In this document: positions 1-8,220 of the stretch, one piece after another
How positions within the stretch are numbered: position 1 is the first letter of the stretch
Layout of the letters: every line of letters starts with the position of its first letter
Source: an uncultured Oxalobacter sp.
Lineage (GTDB): Bacteria > Pseudomonadota > Gammaproteobacteria > Burkholderiales > Burkholderiaceae_D
Assembly: GCA_934277985.1 (NCBI GenBank)
Contig: CAKQWF010000001.1
Span: 434,001 to 498,000 of the forward strand
Direction: 5' to 3'
Length of the DNA: 64,000 nucleotides
Position numbers and translations under genes: made by a program
Notes under the pieces: generated by a model
Databases searched by the model: none
Told to the model about the DNA's origin: nothing
The model's input: the letters and a program-made list of their open reading frames with translations, nothing else

Positions 1-1139
1 CAGACGGCGGCGGTGAGGATGGCGATCCCGATGACGACGGGGACGAAGTAGCCGCTGACGGTGTCGGCCAGTCGGGCGACGGGAGCTTTCGACGAAGTGG
101 CTTCGTCAACCAGCCGGATGATCTGTGCCAGCGCGGTATCGTCGCCGACATGGGTGGCTCGCATGAGGAAATGACCGCTGCGGTTGATGGTGGCACCGGT
201 TACCTTGTCGCCGGGCTGTTTTTCGGCGGGGATGGATTCACCGGTCAGGGTGGATTCGTCCAGATATCCCGCGCCTTCGGTGATGATGCCGTCCACTGGA
301 ACGGTATCGCCGGCCTTGACGGCAAGGATGTCGTCGACGGCGACTTGTTCGGCCGGGATGATGGTTTCGGTGCCGTTGTCGATGCGCCGCGCGGTTTTGG
401 GAGCGAGAGCGAGCAGCCGGGTGATGGCTTCGGAGGTTTTGCCTTTGGCGCGGGCTTCGAGGTAGCGTCCGAGCGCGATCAGGGTGAGGATGGTCGCTGC
501 GGATTCGAAGTAGAGATTGCCGGCGAGGACGGCGGCGCGGGCTGTGTCGCCGTGTCCGAGTGCGTGCGCCATGCCGTAGAGGCTGGCGATGCCGGAGAGG
601 ACGGCTGCGCCGGAGCCGATGGCGATGAGGGAATCCATATTCGGCGCGCGTGCGATCAGGGTGCGGATGCCTTTGGCGAAGCAGGCGGCGTTGGCGATGA
701 GGACGGGTAATGTCAGCAAAAACTGGGTGAGGGCGAAAACGAGGGCGTTTTCCGCTCCGGCGAGAAAGCCGGGCAGCGGCAATCCCGCCATGTGGCCCAT
801 GCTGATATAAAAAAGCGGTACCGTAAAAAGCAGCGAAAGGATCAGCCGCTTTTGCATGGCGTGTTTTTCGGTGTCGGCAGTATCGTTCGTTTTCCGGCCG
901 GCTGCGGTGTCGCCAACAGGTTTTGTGGCATGAAGGGTCGCGCCGTAACCCGCTTTTTCGACGGCGTCGATGATGGCCTGCGTGCCGGTGATGGACGGGT
1001 CGAATGACACGCTCATGCTGTTTTTCAGCAGATTGACACTGACTTCTCCGATACCGTCAAGCGCGGTAACGGCTTTGTCCACCCGGCTGGAGCAGGCAGA
1101 ACAGGTCATACCGGTGATGTCGAATCGCTTGTTTTCCAT
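1..1139 (-). CDS. copA: Heavy-metal (copper-type) P-type ATPase, N-terminal part
   Basis: Inner-membrane ATPase that exports soft metal ions, most likely Cu(I). The gene runs off the left edge, so only about 379 N-terminal residues are present. The start is the ATG at 1137-1139. The first 70 residues form a heavy-metal-associated domain with the metal motif GMTCSACSS. Hydrophobic helices follow, including PLFYISMGHMAGLPLPG, then the actuator domain with the dephosphorylation motif TLTGES near residue 320. The CPC motif and the phosphorylated Asp lie outside the window, so copper versus silver specificity cannot be read directly. It is divergent from an HxlR regulator across a palindrome-bearing gap, so that regulator may control it. 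Confidence 0.93.
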   Translation of the reverse strand, partial: MENKRFDITGMTCSACSSRVDKAVTALDGIGEVSVNLLKNSMSVSFDPSITGTQAIIDAVEKAGYGATLHATKPVGDTAAGRKTNDTADTEKHAMQKRLILSLLFTVPLFYISMGHMAGLPLPGFLAGAENALVFALTQFLLTLPVLIANAACFAKGIRTLIARAPNMDSLIAIGSGAAVLSGIASLYGMAHALGHGDTARAAVLAGNLYFESAATILTLIALGRYLEARAKGKTSEAITRLLALAPKTARRIDNGTETIIPAEQVAVDDILAVKAGDTVPVDGIITEGAGYLDESTLTGESIPAEKQPGDKVTGATINRSGHFLMRATHVGDDTALAQIIRLVDEATSSKAPVARLADTVSGYFVPVVIGIAILTAAV

Positions 1140-1189
1140 GGTGTTTTCGGCGCGCCGGGGCGTCCGGTACCGTTTGTCGTGTTGTTATT

Positions 1190-1253
1190 GTATCTTTTGG
1201 TGTTTTTTCCGCAAGAATGCACTTTTTTGGTATATAGTACCCAAAAAGATACT
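1190..1253. promoter_or_regulatory. Divergent control region with HxlR-type palindrome
   Basis: The gap between the P-ATPase and the HxlR gene holds a 27-bp near-perfect palindrome at 1222-1248: TTTTTTGGTA, a 5-base spacer, then TACCCAAAAA, with one mismatch. A second half-type element, GTATCTTTTGG at 1190-1200, is repeated inverted as CCCAAAAAGATAC at 1241-1253. GTA/TAC-centred dyads are typical targets of HxlR proteins, so this is probably the operator for one or both divergent genes. The assignment to this regulator is inferred from position. Confidence 0.6.
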
Positions 1254-1278
1254 ATTGTTTTTCCGCGAAAGGATGGCC

Positions 1279-1671
1279 ATGTCCGGTATTGAAAGGGACG
1301 CCGGTGCGATACCGGAAACGGTACATTGCCCTGTCGAAGCGACGATCGCCATGATCGGGGGCAAATACAAGTCGCTGATTCTGTGGAAACTGGCGGGCGG
1401 TACCTTGCGGTTTTCACAGCTGCGAAAGGAAGTGCCTTGTGCGACACCGAAAATGCTGACGCAGCAGTTGCGTGAGCTGGAGGCGGACGGGCTGGTGTGC
1501 CGCAAGGTGTTCGCCGTGGTGCCGCCACGTGTGGAGTATTCGCTGACGCCTTTCGGGCGCAGTATCATGCCGGTTCTCGAGGCGATGTATGACTGGGGCA
1601 GCGCGTATCTGGCGAGGCAGGGTGTGTCTGTGAATTGTTCGATGAAGGCTTTGCCGGATGGGCGGGAATGA
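1279..1671 (+). CDS. HxlR-family winged-helix transcriptional regulator
   Basis: About 130-residue DNA-binding regulator. The signature is HCPVEATIAMIGGKYKSLI near the N-terminus, with a conserved Cys at about residue 17 that is redox- or electrophile-sensing in several relatives. A winged helix follows: LRFSQLRKEVPCATPKMLT, then the wing ending PPRVEYSLTPFG. I chose ATG 1279 because AAAGG at 1268-1272 sits 6 bases upstream. ATG 1273 is too close to it, and the frame stays open further upstream without support. It is divergent from the metal ATPase and probably autoregulates through the palindrome at 1222-1248. Ligand unknown. Confidence 0.88.
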   Translation: MSGIERDAGAIPETVHCPVEATIAMIGGKYKSLILWKLAGGTLRFSQLRKEVPCATPKMLTQQLRELEADGLVCRKVFAVVPPRVEYSLTPFGRSIMPVLEAMYDWGSAYLARQGVSVNCSMKALPDGRE

Positions 1672-1784
1672 TGCGCGGTCGGTGGGGCAGGATGGTATGT
1701 GCTGGTCTGTGCGGACGGGATGGACGGGCGTTTGTCGTATCGTCCGTCTATAATGGCACGATGTGTTGAACGGGTGCGGTGTTT

Positions 1785-2129
1785 ATGAAGTTTCTGATTC
1801 CTTATCTCAAGCGTTTGCAGTTCAAATGGGTGGTGGTCGCCAATGCGGTGTTGCTGCTGATCGCACAGTTGTCGCAATTTTATTTGCAACAGCAGCCGGC
1901 CGAGGAGCGCACGACGGTGATCATCCGCATTCTCCAGTCGAACAATTCGTCGATGTTCTGGTATCTGATCGCCGGGATCGGTTTTTTTCTGTATTACCGT
2001 TACAAGGAAAAGCAGTCGGGGTATTCGGGGCAGTTCATGGGGACTTTCTGGATTCCGCTGTCGGTATGGGTGCTCGGCATGCTGATCACGACGGTGATGA
2101 CGCTCAAGTCGCTGGCGGTCTGGCTCTGA
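1785..2129 (+). CDS. Small two-helix membrane protein, unknown function
   Basis: 114 residues with two clear hydrophobic segments: VVVANAVLLLIAQLSQFYL near residues 16-34 and MFWYLIAGIGFFLYY in the middle, plus a third weaker stretch near the C-terminus (IPLSVWVLGMLITTVM). No motif that I recognise. Start ATG 1785 is used; a GTG at 1779 is also in frame. The ribosome site is weak. A TATAAT hexamer lies at 1749-1754, without a clear -35 partner. It stands alone between the HxlR regulator and the helicase, all on the same strand. Confidence 0.65.
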   Translation: MKFLIPYLKRLQFKWVVVANAVLLLIAQLSQFYLQQQPAEERTTVIIRILQSNNSSMFWYLIAGIGFFLYYRYKEKQSGYSGQFMGTFWIPLSVWVLGMLITTVMTLKSLAVWL

Positions 2130-2412
2130 TCGGCGGTTGACGCTTTTCGTTTTTCCCGGCGGTTGTGGCGGTCGCGTCGCCGTTTCGTTGTCGCATTGTC
2201 TGTTGCCGCTTTTCCGTGTTTTCGCGGGCGGATGTGTATGACCGGTCGGGAGACGGTACGGTTGCCGTGTGCAGCGGCTGTGACGGGCGGCATCGGGACG
2301 ATGGGGTAAAATACCGCGTGTCTGTTCAATTGTCGTTTCTGCGTTTTTGTCTTTCCGGTCTGTCCTGGTGGCGTGTCGGGCCGGTGGGGCGTTCGTTTTT
2401 CCGGAGTGTGGC

Positions 2413-4425
2413 ATGGATGCCGAATCGTCTTCCAGTCTGGTCTGGTCGGATAACCTCGCGGCGTATGAGGAGGATCTGGCGCGTCTGATGGCTGTCGACG
2501 GGCCGCTGGCTTCGGTCGTCGAGGGCTATGGCGACAGGCCGATGCAGCTGGAGATGGCAAAAGCGGTCGCCCGGGCGATCGTCAATTGCGAGACATTCGT
2601 CGCCGAGGCGGGAACGGGTACGGGCAAGACATTCGCATATCTGGTGCCTGCGCTGATGTGGGGCGGCAAGGTGATCGTGTCCACCGGGACGCGCAATTTG
2701 CAGGACCAGCTTTTTTTCCGCGACATTCCGACCGTGCGGCAGGCCTTGTCCGCGCCGGTGACGGTGGCATTGCTCAAGGGGCGTGCCAATTATGTCTGTC
2801 CTTTCCATCTGGCGCGCACGGCGGAATACGGCCGGATGGAGTCGCGGGCCGATACCTATTATCTGCGCGAAATCGTCCGCTTCGCCAAGGTGACGGAAAC
2901 GGGTGACAAGTCGGATTTGCCGACGGTACCCGAGACGGCGGCGATCTGGAATCAGGTGACTTCCACGAAAGAGAATTGCCAGGGGACGGAGTGTCCGCAT
3001 TATCAGGACTGCTTCGTGATGAAGGCGCGCAAGGCGGCGCAGCAGGCCGATGTGGTGGTGGTCAATCATCATCTGTTTTTCGCGGATGTGGTCCTGAAAG
3101 ATACGGGGGTGGCGGAATTGCTGCCGACGGCCAATACGGTGATTTTCGACGAGGCGCACCAGTTGCCGGATACGGCGACGACGTTTTTCGGAGAGTTCGT
3201 CTCGACGTCCAGGATTCATGAATTGTGTCGCGATACGCAAGTGGAAGGTTTGTCGAAAGCGCGCGACGGGGCGGACTGGGTGGCGCTGGTCGGCGCGCTG
3301 GACAAGGCGGTGAAGGATTTGCGCCTGACCTTGCCGGAAGGGACGAACCGGATGGCCTTGCACCAGATCCCGAAGCAGGATGCGTTCATGGCGGCGGTGG
3401 AGACGTTCATCGGGGCGCTGGCCTCGCTGGATGAGGTGTTGCAGGCGCAGGCGGAGCGTTCGGAAGTACTGGCGTCGTGTCAGGTGCGTACCGCTGATAT
3501 GGAGACCTTTGTGCGCCGGTGGCTGGCGCTGGCCAAAGGCGAGGAAAAGACCGACGATGTGTTGTGGGTGGAAACTTTCGGTTTGTCGATGCAGTTGCAT
3601 CTGACGCCGCTGTCGGTGGCGGATGTGTTTCGCAAGCAGCGGGAAGGAACGCCGCGTGCATGGATTTTCACGTCGGCGACGTTGGCGATCAGGCAGGATT
3701 TCAGTTACTTTTCATCGCGCATGGGGTTGGATGACGCGGTTTCGAAAACCTGGCCGAGTCCGTTCGATTATGGCGAGAATGCCTTGCTGTATGTGCCGCA
3801 GAAGATGCCGTTGCCGCAGTCGCCGCATTATTCGGATGCGGTAGTGGATGCGGCCTTGCCGCTGATCGGGGCGGCGGGCGGACGCACGTTCGTGTTGTGT
3901 ACGACATTGCGGGCGGTCGGGCAGATCGCGGCGCGGCTGCGGGCGGAATTCAAGGAACGGGAATGGTCGTTTCCGCTGTTCGTGCAGGGCGAGTCCGGCA
4001 AGACGGATTTGCTGGAACGTTTCCGCAAGTCGGGCAACGGGGTGCTGGTCGGCAGCCAGAGTTTCTGGGAAGGGGTGGATGTACGCGGCAAGGCCTTGTC
4101 GCTGGTGGTCGTGGACAAGCTGCCTTTCGCCCCGCCGGACGATCCGGTGCTGGCGGCACGTATCCGCGCGCTGGAAAAGGACGGCGGCAACGGATTTATG
4201 GATTTCCAGCTGCCCGAAGCGATCATGAGCCTGAAACAGGGGGCGGGGCGTCTGATACGCGATGCCGGCGATCGCGGGGTTTTGATGATTTGCGATACGC
4301 GGCTGGTGTCGCGTCCTTATGGTCGCCGTATCTGGCAAAGTCTGCCGCCTTTTGCCCGCACACGCGACGAGGCGACGGCGCGGGCGTTTTTCGACGAACC
4401 GGAGCAAGATGACGGGACGCCTTGA
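2413..4425 (+). CDS. ATP-dependent DNA helicase, DinG/YoaA (XPD-like) family
   Basis: Superfamily 2 helicase of 670 residues that would unwind DNA 5' to 3' and act in repair or R-loop removal. Walker A AGTGTGKT is at residues 66-73 and the DEAH box FDEAHQ near 245. Between them four cysteines (about residues 129, 189, 194 and 200) have the spacing of the XPD/DinG iron-sulfur cluster. The C-terminal half carries the helicase VI motif QGAGRLIRD. Start ATG 2413 gives the expected N-terminus; the open frame continues upstream to 2347. YoaA-type is favoured over the longer DinG by overall length. A strong hairpin terminator follows at 4452-4479. Confidence 0.9.
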   Translation: MDAESSSSLVWSDNLAAYEEDLARLMAVDGPLASVVEGYGDRPMQLEMAKAVARAIVNCETFVAEAGTGTGKTFAYLVPALMWGGKVIVSTGTRNLQDQLFFRDIPTVRQALSAPVTVALLKGRANYVCPFHLARTAEYGRMESRADTYYLREIVRFAKVTETGDKSDLPTVPETAAIWNQVTSTKENCQGTECPHYQDCFVMKARKAAQQADVVVVNHHLFFADVVLKDTGVAELLPTANTVIFDEAHQLPDTATTFFGEFVSTSRIHELCRDTQVEGLSKARDGADWVALVGALDKAVKDLRLTLPEGTNRMALHQIPKQDAFMAAVETFIGALASLDEVLQAQAERSEVLASCQVRTADMETFVRRWLALAKGEEKTDDVLWVETFGLSMQLHLTPLSVADVFRKQREGTPRAWIFTSATLAIRQDFSYFSSRMGLDDAVSKTWPSPFDYGENALLYVPQKMPLPQSPHYSDAVVDAALPLIGAAGGRTFVLCTTLRAVGQIAARLRAEFKEREWSFPLFVQGESGKTDLLERFRKSGNGVLVGSQSFWEGVDVRGKALSLVVVDKLPFAPPDDPVLAARIRALEKDGGNGFMDFQLPEAIMSLKQGAGRLIRDAGDRGVLMICDTRLVSRPYGRRIWQSLPPFARTRDEATARAFFDEPEQDDGTP

Positions 4426-4451
4426 TGGATTTGTCGTGATGTCGTGCCGGG

Positions 4452-4479
4452 CGCGCCGTCATTTGACGGCGCGTTTTTT
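4452..4479 (+). terminator. Rho-independent terminator after the helicase gene
   Basis: Inverted repeat CGCGCCGTCA / TGACGGCGCG (4452-4461 and 4464-4473) followed by six T. It lies between the convergent helicase and MATE genes and overlaps the MATE stop codon at 4478-4480. Confidence 0.85.
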
Positions 4480-5818
4480 ATGCGGTTTTCCGTGTCTTGT
4501 ACAGGAAGCGCAGGCAGAACATGATGCCGGCGCTGGTCAGGCCCAGGGGGAAGGCCATCCAGATACCGGGCAGGCCGCCGTTCATGATGAAGCCGAAGAG
4601 GTAGCTGGCCGACAGGGAAATGATGAAGTAGGCGATGAAGGAGTACAGCATCATGATTTTGACGTCGAGGATGCCGCGCAGGGCGTTGGCGAAGGCGATT
4701 TGGAGGCTGTCGCCGAACTGGTAGAGCATCATGGGTAAAAACAGGCCGCCCAGCGCGAGGATGACTTCGGGGTTGTCGGTGAACCATTCGCCGATATGGG
4801 GTCTGAACTGCCAGAACAGGGTATTGGAAATGATGGCCATGACGGTGATGAGGCCGAAGCCGGTGAAGGCGGCGCGGCGGACGTCCGTCGGACGGTTTTG
4901 TCCCCTGAAATGGCTGACCTGCACGGCGGTGGCGGCGCCCATGCCGTAGTACGTCATGAAAAAGAGGGTGCTGATGGTCAGCATGACCTGATGGGCGGCC
5001 AGGGCGATGGTGCCGATCCAGCCGACCATGATGGTGGTCAGCGAGAACGAGGCGGTTTCCATACCCATTTGCAGGGCGAGCGGCCAGCCCAGGGCATTGA
5101 GCCGGTAAAAGTCGGTGCGGTTGACGGTTGCGCGGGCGAAGCCGTCTCGGTAGGCGCGGTAGCGGGGCAGTTTGAAGAAGAGGACGGCGAAAACGAGCAG
5201 CATGACGATGCGCGAGAAAAGTGTGGAAATGCCCGCGCCGGTCAGGCCCAGTTCGGGAAATCCGCCCACGCCGTAGATGAGCAGCCAGTTGCCGGCGATA
5301 TTGAGCAGGTTGCCGCCGAGCAGAATCCACATGGATGTGCGGGTATCCATGATGCCGTCTGCGAATTGCCTGAAGGCGTTGAACAGCAGGACGAATACGA
5401 GGGACGCCAGTATGGTCAGATAGTACGGCTTGATGAGCGGCATGAGCTCGGGGGGCTGGCCGAGTTTGTCGAGGTTGCAGTACAGGATGGCCATGCAGAG
5501 GGTGAAAAAAACGCCTGTGGCGGCGTTGACGGCAAGCGCGTTCTTGAGTTTGCCGCCGATACCTGCACGGTCGCCTGTTCCGGCGAGTTCGCCGATGACG
5601 GGGGTGAGTCCGTAGGCAAAGCCCGTGCTGCCGATGATGACGAGGCTGAACAGGTTGTTGACGAAGCTGGCGGCGCCCAGCGATTCGGTGTCGTAGTGCC
5701 CGATCATCATGGTGTCGGCGAATCCCAGGATGATGATGCCGATCTGGCCGATGATGATGGGAGTGCCCAGTACGATCAGTCGGCGGATGTGGTCGGAGAT
5801 GGAGACGGGCTGTTTCAT
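4478..5818 (-). CDS. MATE-family multidrug and toxic compound exporter
   Basis: Inner-membrane antiporter of 446 residues with about 12 helices, expected to export cationic drugs or metabolites using a Na+ or H+ gradient (NorM/MdtK/DinF-like). The N-terminus has LIVLGTPIIIGQIGIIILGF followed by ADTMMIGHY, the typical MATE helix 1 with its conserved Asp. The paired second half begins around WPLALQMGMETASFS. Start ATG 5818 (MKQPVSIS) is chosen to put the first helix where the family has it; upstream in-frame ATGs add a proline-rich tail of no obvious function. No clear Shine-Dalgarno supports any of them. Substrate unknown. Confidence 0.92.
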   Translation of the reverse strand: MKQPVSISDHIRRLIVLGTPIIIGQIGIIILGFADTMMIGHYDTESLGAASFVNNLFSLVIIGSTGFAYGLTPVIGELAGTGDRAGIGGKLKNALAVNAATGVFFTLCMAILYCNLDKLGQPPELMPLIKPYYLTILASLVFVLLFNAFRQFADGIMDTRTSMWILLGGNLLNIAGNWLLIYGVGGFPELGLTGAGISTLFSRIVMLLVFAVLFFKLPRYRAYRDGFARATVNRTDFYRLNALGWPLALQMGMETASFSLTTIMVGWIGTIALAAHQVMLTISTLFFMTYYGMGAATAVQVSHFRGQNRPTDVRRAAFTGFGLITVMAIISNTLFWQFRPHIGEWFTDNPEVILALGGLFLPMMLYQFGDSLQIAFANALRGILDVKIMMLYSFIAYFIISLSASYLFGFIMNGGLPGIWMAFPLGLTSAGIMFCLRFLYKTRKTA

Positions 5819-5891
5819 GTGTGTCTGGATGTTCGCCGGCATCGGCCGGCATGTGCGGGACGGGCAATCGTAGCCGGGTTTTGCGTTGCCG

Positions 5892-6596
5892 TCAAAGGGG
5901 ACGGGGATTTTCCAGGATGGCGTGCAGTTCGTTAAGGGTACGGATTTCGTGGTCGGGTGCAAGGGGCGGTGCGGCTTTCTGGCCGCCCGGGTTATACCAG
6001 CAGGTTGCGATGCCCGCGTTTTTGCCGCCCTGGATGTCGGAAGTGAGCGAGTCGCCGACGATCAGGGTTTTGTCGGGGGAAAAGTGCGGGATGGCGTTGA
6101 ATACGGCGCGGAAGTAGGCGATGTCGGGTTTCTGGTGGCCGATGGTTTCCGAGACGAAGATGCCGTCGAAACAGGTATCCAGACCGCTGCGTGCAAGGCG
6201 GCTGTACTGGGTGACTGCCACGCCGTTGGTGACGCAATAGAGCCGGTATTTTCCGGCGAGTGCCTCGCAGAGTGCTTTTGCGCCGTCGATGAGGTCGTAG
6301 CCTTCGCCGAGGGTTTTCTGGTAGTCGCGGCTGAAGGCGGTGCCGTCGACGGCATGGCCGGTTTCGGCGAAAAGTCGTGAGAAGCGGGTGGCGGTGATGG
6401 TTTCCTTGGAGATTTCTCCCCGCTCGAAAGCGGCCCACAGCCCGCGGTTGATGGTGTGGTACAGGGCACGGATTTCGTCGGTGATGGTCAGCCCGTAATG
6501 CCTGAAGGTGATGTCGAGCGCGTTTTTTTCGCTGCGCGAAAAGTCGAGGAGGGTGTTGTCGGCGTCAAGCAGCAGGATGTCGTACGGTCGGGTCAT
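5892..6596 (-). CDS. HAD-family phosphatase, YjjG-like pyrimidine nucleotidase
   Basis: 234-residue haloacid-dehalogenase phosphatase. Motif I is DADNTLLDF near residue 10 with the nucleophile and acid/base Asp pair. Motif II is VTNG near 124, the motif III lysine is in QKPD, and motif IV is GDSLTSDIQGG near 190. The order and the ending match the YjjG group, which removes phosphate from non-canonical pyrimidine nucleotides. It could instead be a generic phosphoglycolate-type phosphatase. The ATG at 6594-6596 overlaps the stop of the upstream gene (ATGA, 4 bases), so the two are translationally coupled. Confidence 0.85.
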   Translation of the reverse strand: MTRPYDILLLDADNTLLDFSRSEKNALDITFRHYGLTITDEIRALYHTINRGLWAAFERGEISKETITATRFSRLFAETGHAVDGTAFSRDYQKTLGEGYDLIDGAKALCEALAGKYRLYCVTNGVAVTQYSRLARSGLDTCFDGIFVSETIGHQKPDIAYFRAVFNAIPHFSPDKTLIVGDSLTSDIQGGKNAGIATCWYNPGGQKAAPPLAPDHEIRTLNELHAILENPRPL

Positions 6597-8119
6597 GGTG
6601 CGATGGTGTCGTTTCGGTCGGGGGTATGTTTGCCGGAACTGGCCGGAGTGCCTTCCGCGATGGCGAGGGTGAGATAGACGAGCGCGTTTCTGGCGAGCCG
6701 CATGATGGCCAGGGTGCAGGTTTGCAGCTGGCGGCGCGAGAGGGTGCCTTCGACGATGTTCGGAGTCGCGCCATCGTGTTCGATGATGCGCAGGCTGCCG
6801 TTTTCCAGTGTGGTGGCGACGGTTTTCCAGAGGATGCTGTCGGGTTCGAGAGTGTTCAGGTGCCGTTCGGGCGGCAGTGATTTGGAAAGCCAGAACAGAC
6901 CGCGCAGGGGCCAGTTCGTCGACTCGGCGAAGGGGGCGGCCAGTCCTTCGGCGGGGTTGCCGCCGGTGTACCAGACGGTTTTGAGGGTGTATTTTCCGTC
7001 GGGCAGCCTGGCTCCGAAATGGTCGTTGACCAGACGCGCGATTTTCGGCAGGAGCGCCCAGCCGGCACGGCAGGCGAGTTTGACGGTTTCGATGGCTTGT
7101 ATCGCTGCTGGCGACGGGGGCGACGACGGGTTTCCGGGTGCGTTTTTCTTGCCCGCGCCGCGCAATGCCCTGGCATGGATGGCATCGTGGCAAAGTCGCC
7201 GGATGGCGGTGTATTCGCGGTACAGGTGCGAGAGGGTGCGCGCGGTGGGGGTGACGATGCCCGGGGCATCGGTGTTTGTCCATTCGGGCAGGTCGCCGGA
7301 TGCGGCCGTGCCTTTGCCGAGGTCGTTGTACGGATTCAGGCACAAGGTGTTTTCGGCACACCATTTCCGGTAGGGTTTGTCTTTGCCGGTCTTGGCGTTT
7401 TTCTTGCCGGGCGCGACGTCGGGCAATGCGGCATCGTCGGACAACAGGGTCATTTCGGTTTTTTCGTGTTCGGCGAGGAAGTATTGTTTTCCCTGTTCGT
7501 CGCCGTAATAGCGGGCATTGTCGGCGGTGGCGTCGGCCAGATTTTCGCAGGCGATTTTAAGAAATGCCGTTTTCTGCGGGGCCATGGCGGGCAGTTCGGC
7601 GTATTCGGCGATGCTTTTGCCGCGGTTGCCCAGCGCCATGCCGAAGCGGCTGTCGATGGCGAGGGCGCGGTTCCAGCAGGCAAGGGCTTCGGTGAAGTGT
7701 CCCATGTAACCGTACTGGTTGCCCAGCAGGGTGAGTATGCGACAGCGCGGCAATTCGTCAAGGAGCGGGAATGCCGGGTTGGCGATGGCTTTCCTGAGGT
7801 GGGCTATCGCGTTTTCGATGTCGGGATGTTCCCATGTGCCGCTGCCGTTGCCTTGCGTTTCGCGGTGGCGGCAGATGAAGGCGTTGGCGGTATGGAAGTC
7901 GAGCAGGCAGCGGCGGGTGTCGTCGAGTTTGCGCCGTGCCGCGATGTGGCACCAGGCAAGCGCCTTGTCGGCCGCGCCGGTTTCGTATGCGGCATCGTTG
8001 ATGGCGGCGATGTCGGCCAGCAGGGTGTCGGTGTTGCGCGACGGGTGTTTTTTGGCAAGGGCGGATGATGCCGGTTGTCTGGACGGACGGTTGCGATGGG
8101 ATGTCGGTTGGCGTGCCAT
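6593..8119 (-). CDS. TPR-containing protein, possibly LA2681-like HEPN
   Basis: 508-residue cytoplasmic protein with no signal peptide. Residues about 120-170 form TPR-like helices (LTLLGNQYGYMGHFTEALAC, then WNRALAIDSRFGMALGNRG). The middle carries YRKWCAENTLCLNPYNDLG, which I associate with the LA2681-like HEPN family (TPR followed by a HEPN helical domain), though from memory only. A candidate RNase-type element, IRRLCHDAIHA, is near residue 300, but its R-to-H spacing is shorter than the textbook HEPN motif. HEPN domains often act as RNases in toxin or defence systems. Its stop overlaps the start of the HAD phosphatase, so they form an operon. Function uncertain. Confidence 0.6.
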   Translation of the reverse strand: MARQPTSHRNRPSRQPASSALAKKHPSRNTDTLLADIAAINDAAYETGAADKALAWCHIAARRKLDDTRRCLLDFHTANAFICRHRETQGNGSGTWEHPDIENAIAHLRKAIANPAFPLLDELPRCRILTLLGNQYGYMGHFTEALACWNRALAIDSRFGMALGNRGKSIAEYAELPAMAPQKTAFLKIACENLADATADNARYYGDEQGKQYFLAEHEKTEMTLLSDDAALPDVAPGKKNAKTGKDKPYRKWCAENTLCLNPYNDLGKGTAASGDLPEWTNTDAPGIVTPTARTLSHLYREYTAIRRLCHDAIHARALRGAGKKNAPGNPSSPPSPAAIQAIETVKLACRAGWALLPKIARLVNDHFGARLPDGKYTLKTVWYTGGNPAEGLAAPFAESTNWPLRGLFWLSKSLPPERHLNTLEPDSILWKTVATTLENGSLRIIEHDGATPNIVEGTLSRRQLQTCTLAIMRLARNALVYLTLAIAEGTPASSGKHTPDRNDTIAP

Positions 8120-8220
8120 GGTGTCGGTCTGTGTGTGTCGGTATGCGGGTTATGATGCCATGTCATGGCGCGTTGTGCATGAGGTTTGCCGAAAAAAACG
8201 CGGATGGCGGCAAACAGGGG

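Noticed and set aside
1106-2560. Minus-strand frames over the HxlR and small membrane genes
   Set aside because: Arg/Pro/His-rich shadows without starts or homology-like motifs.
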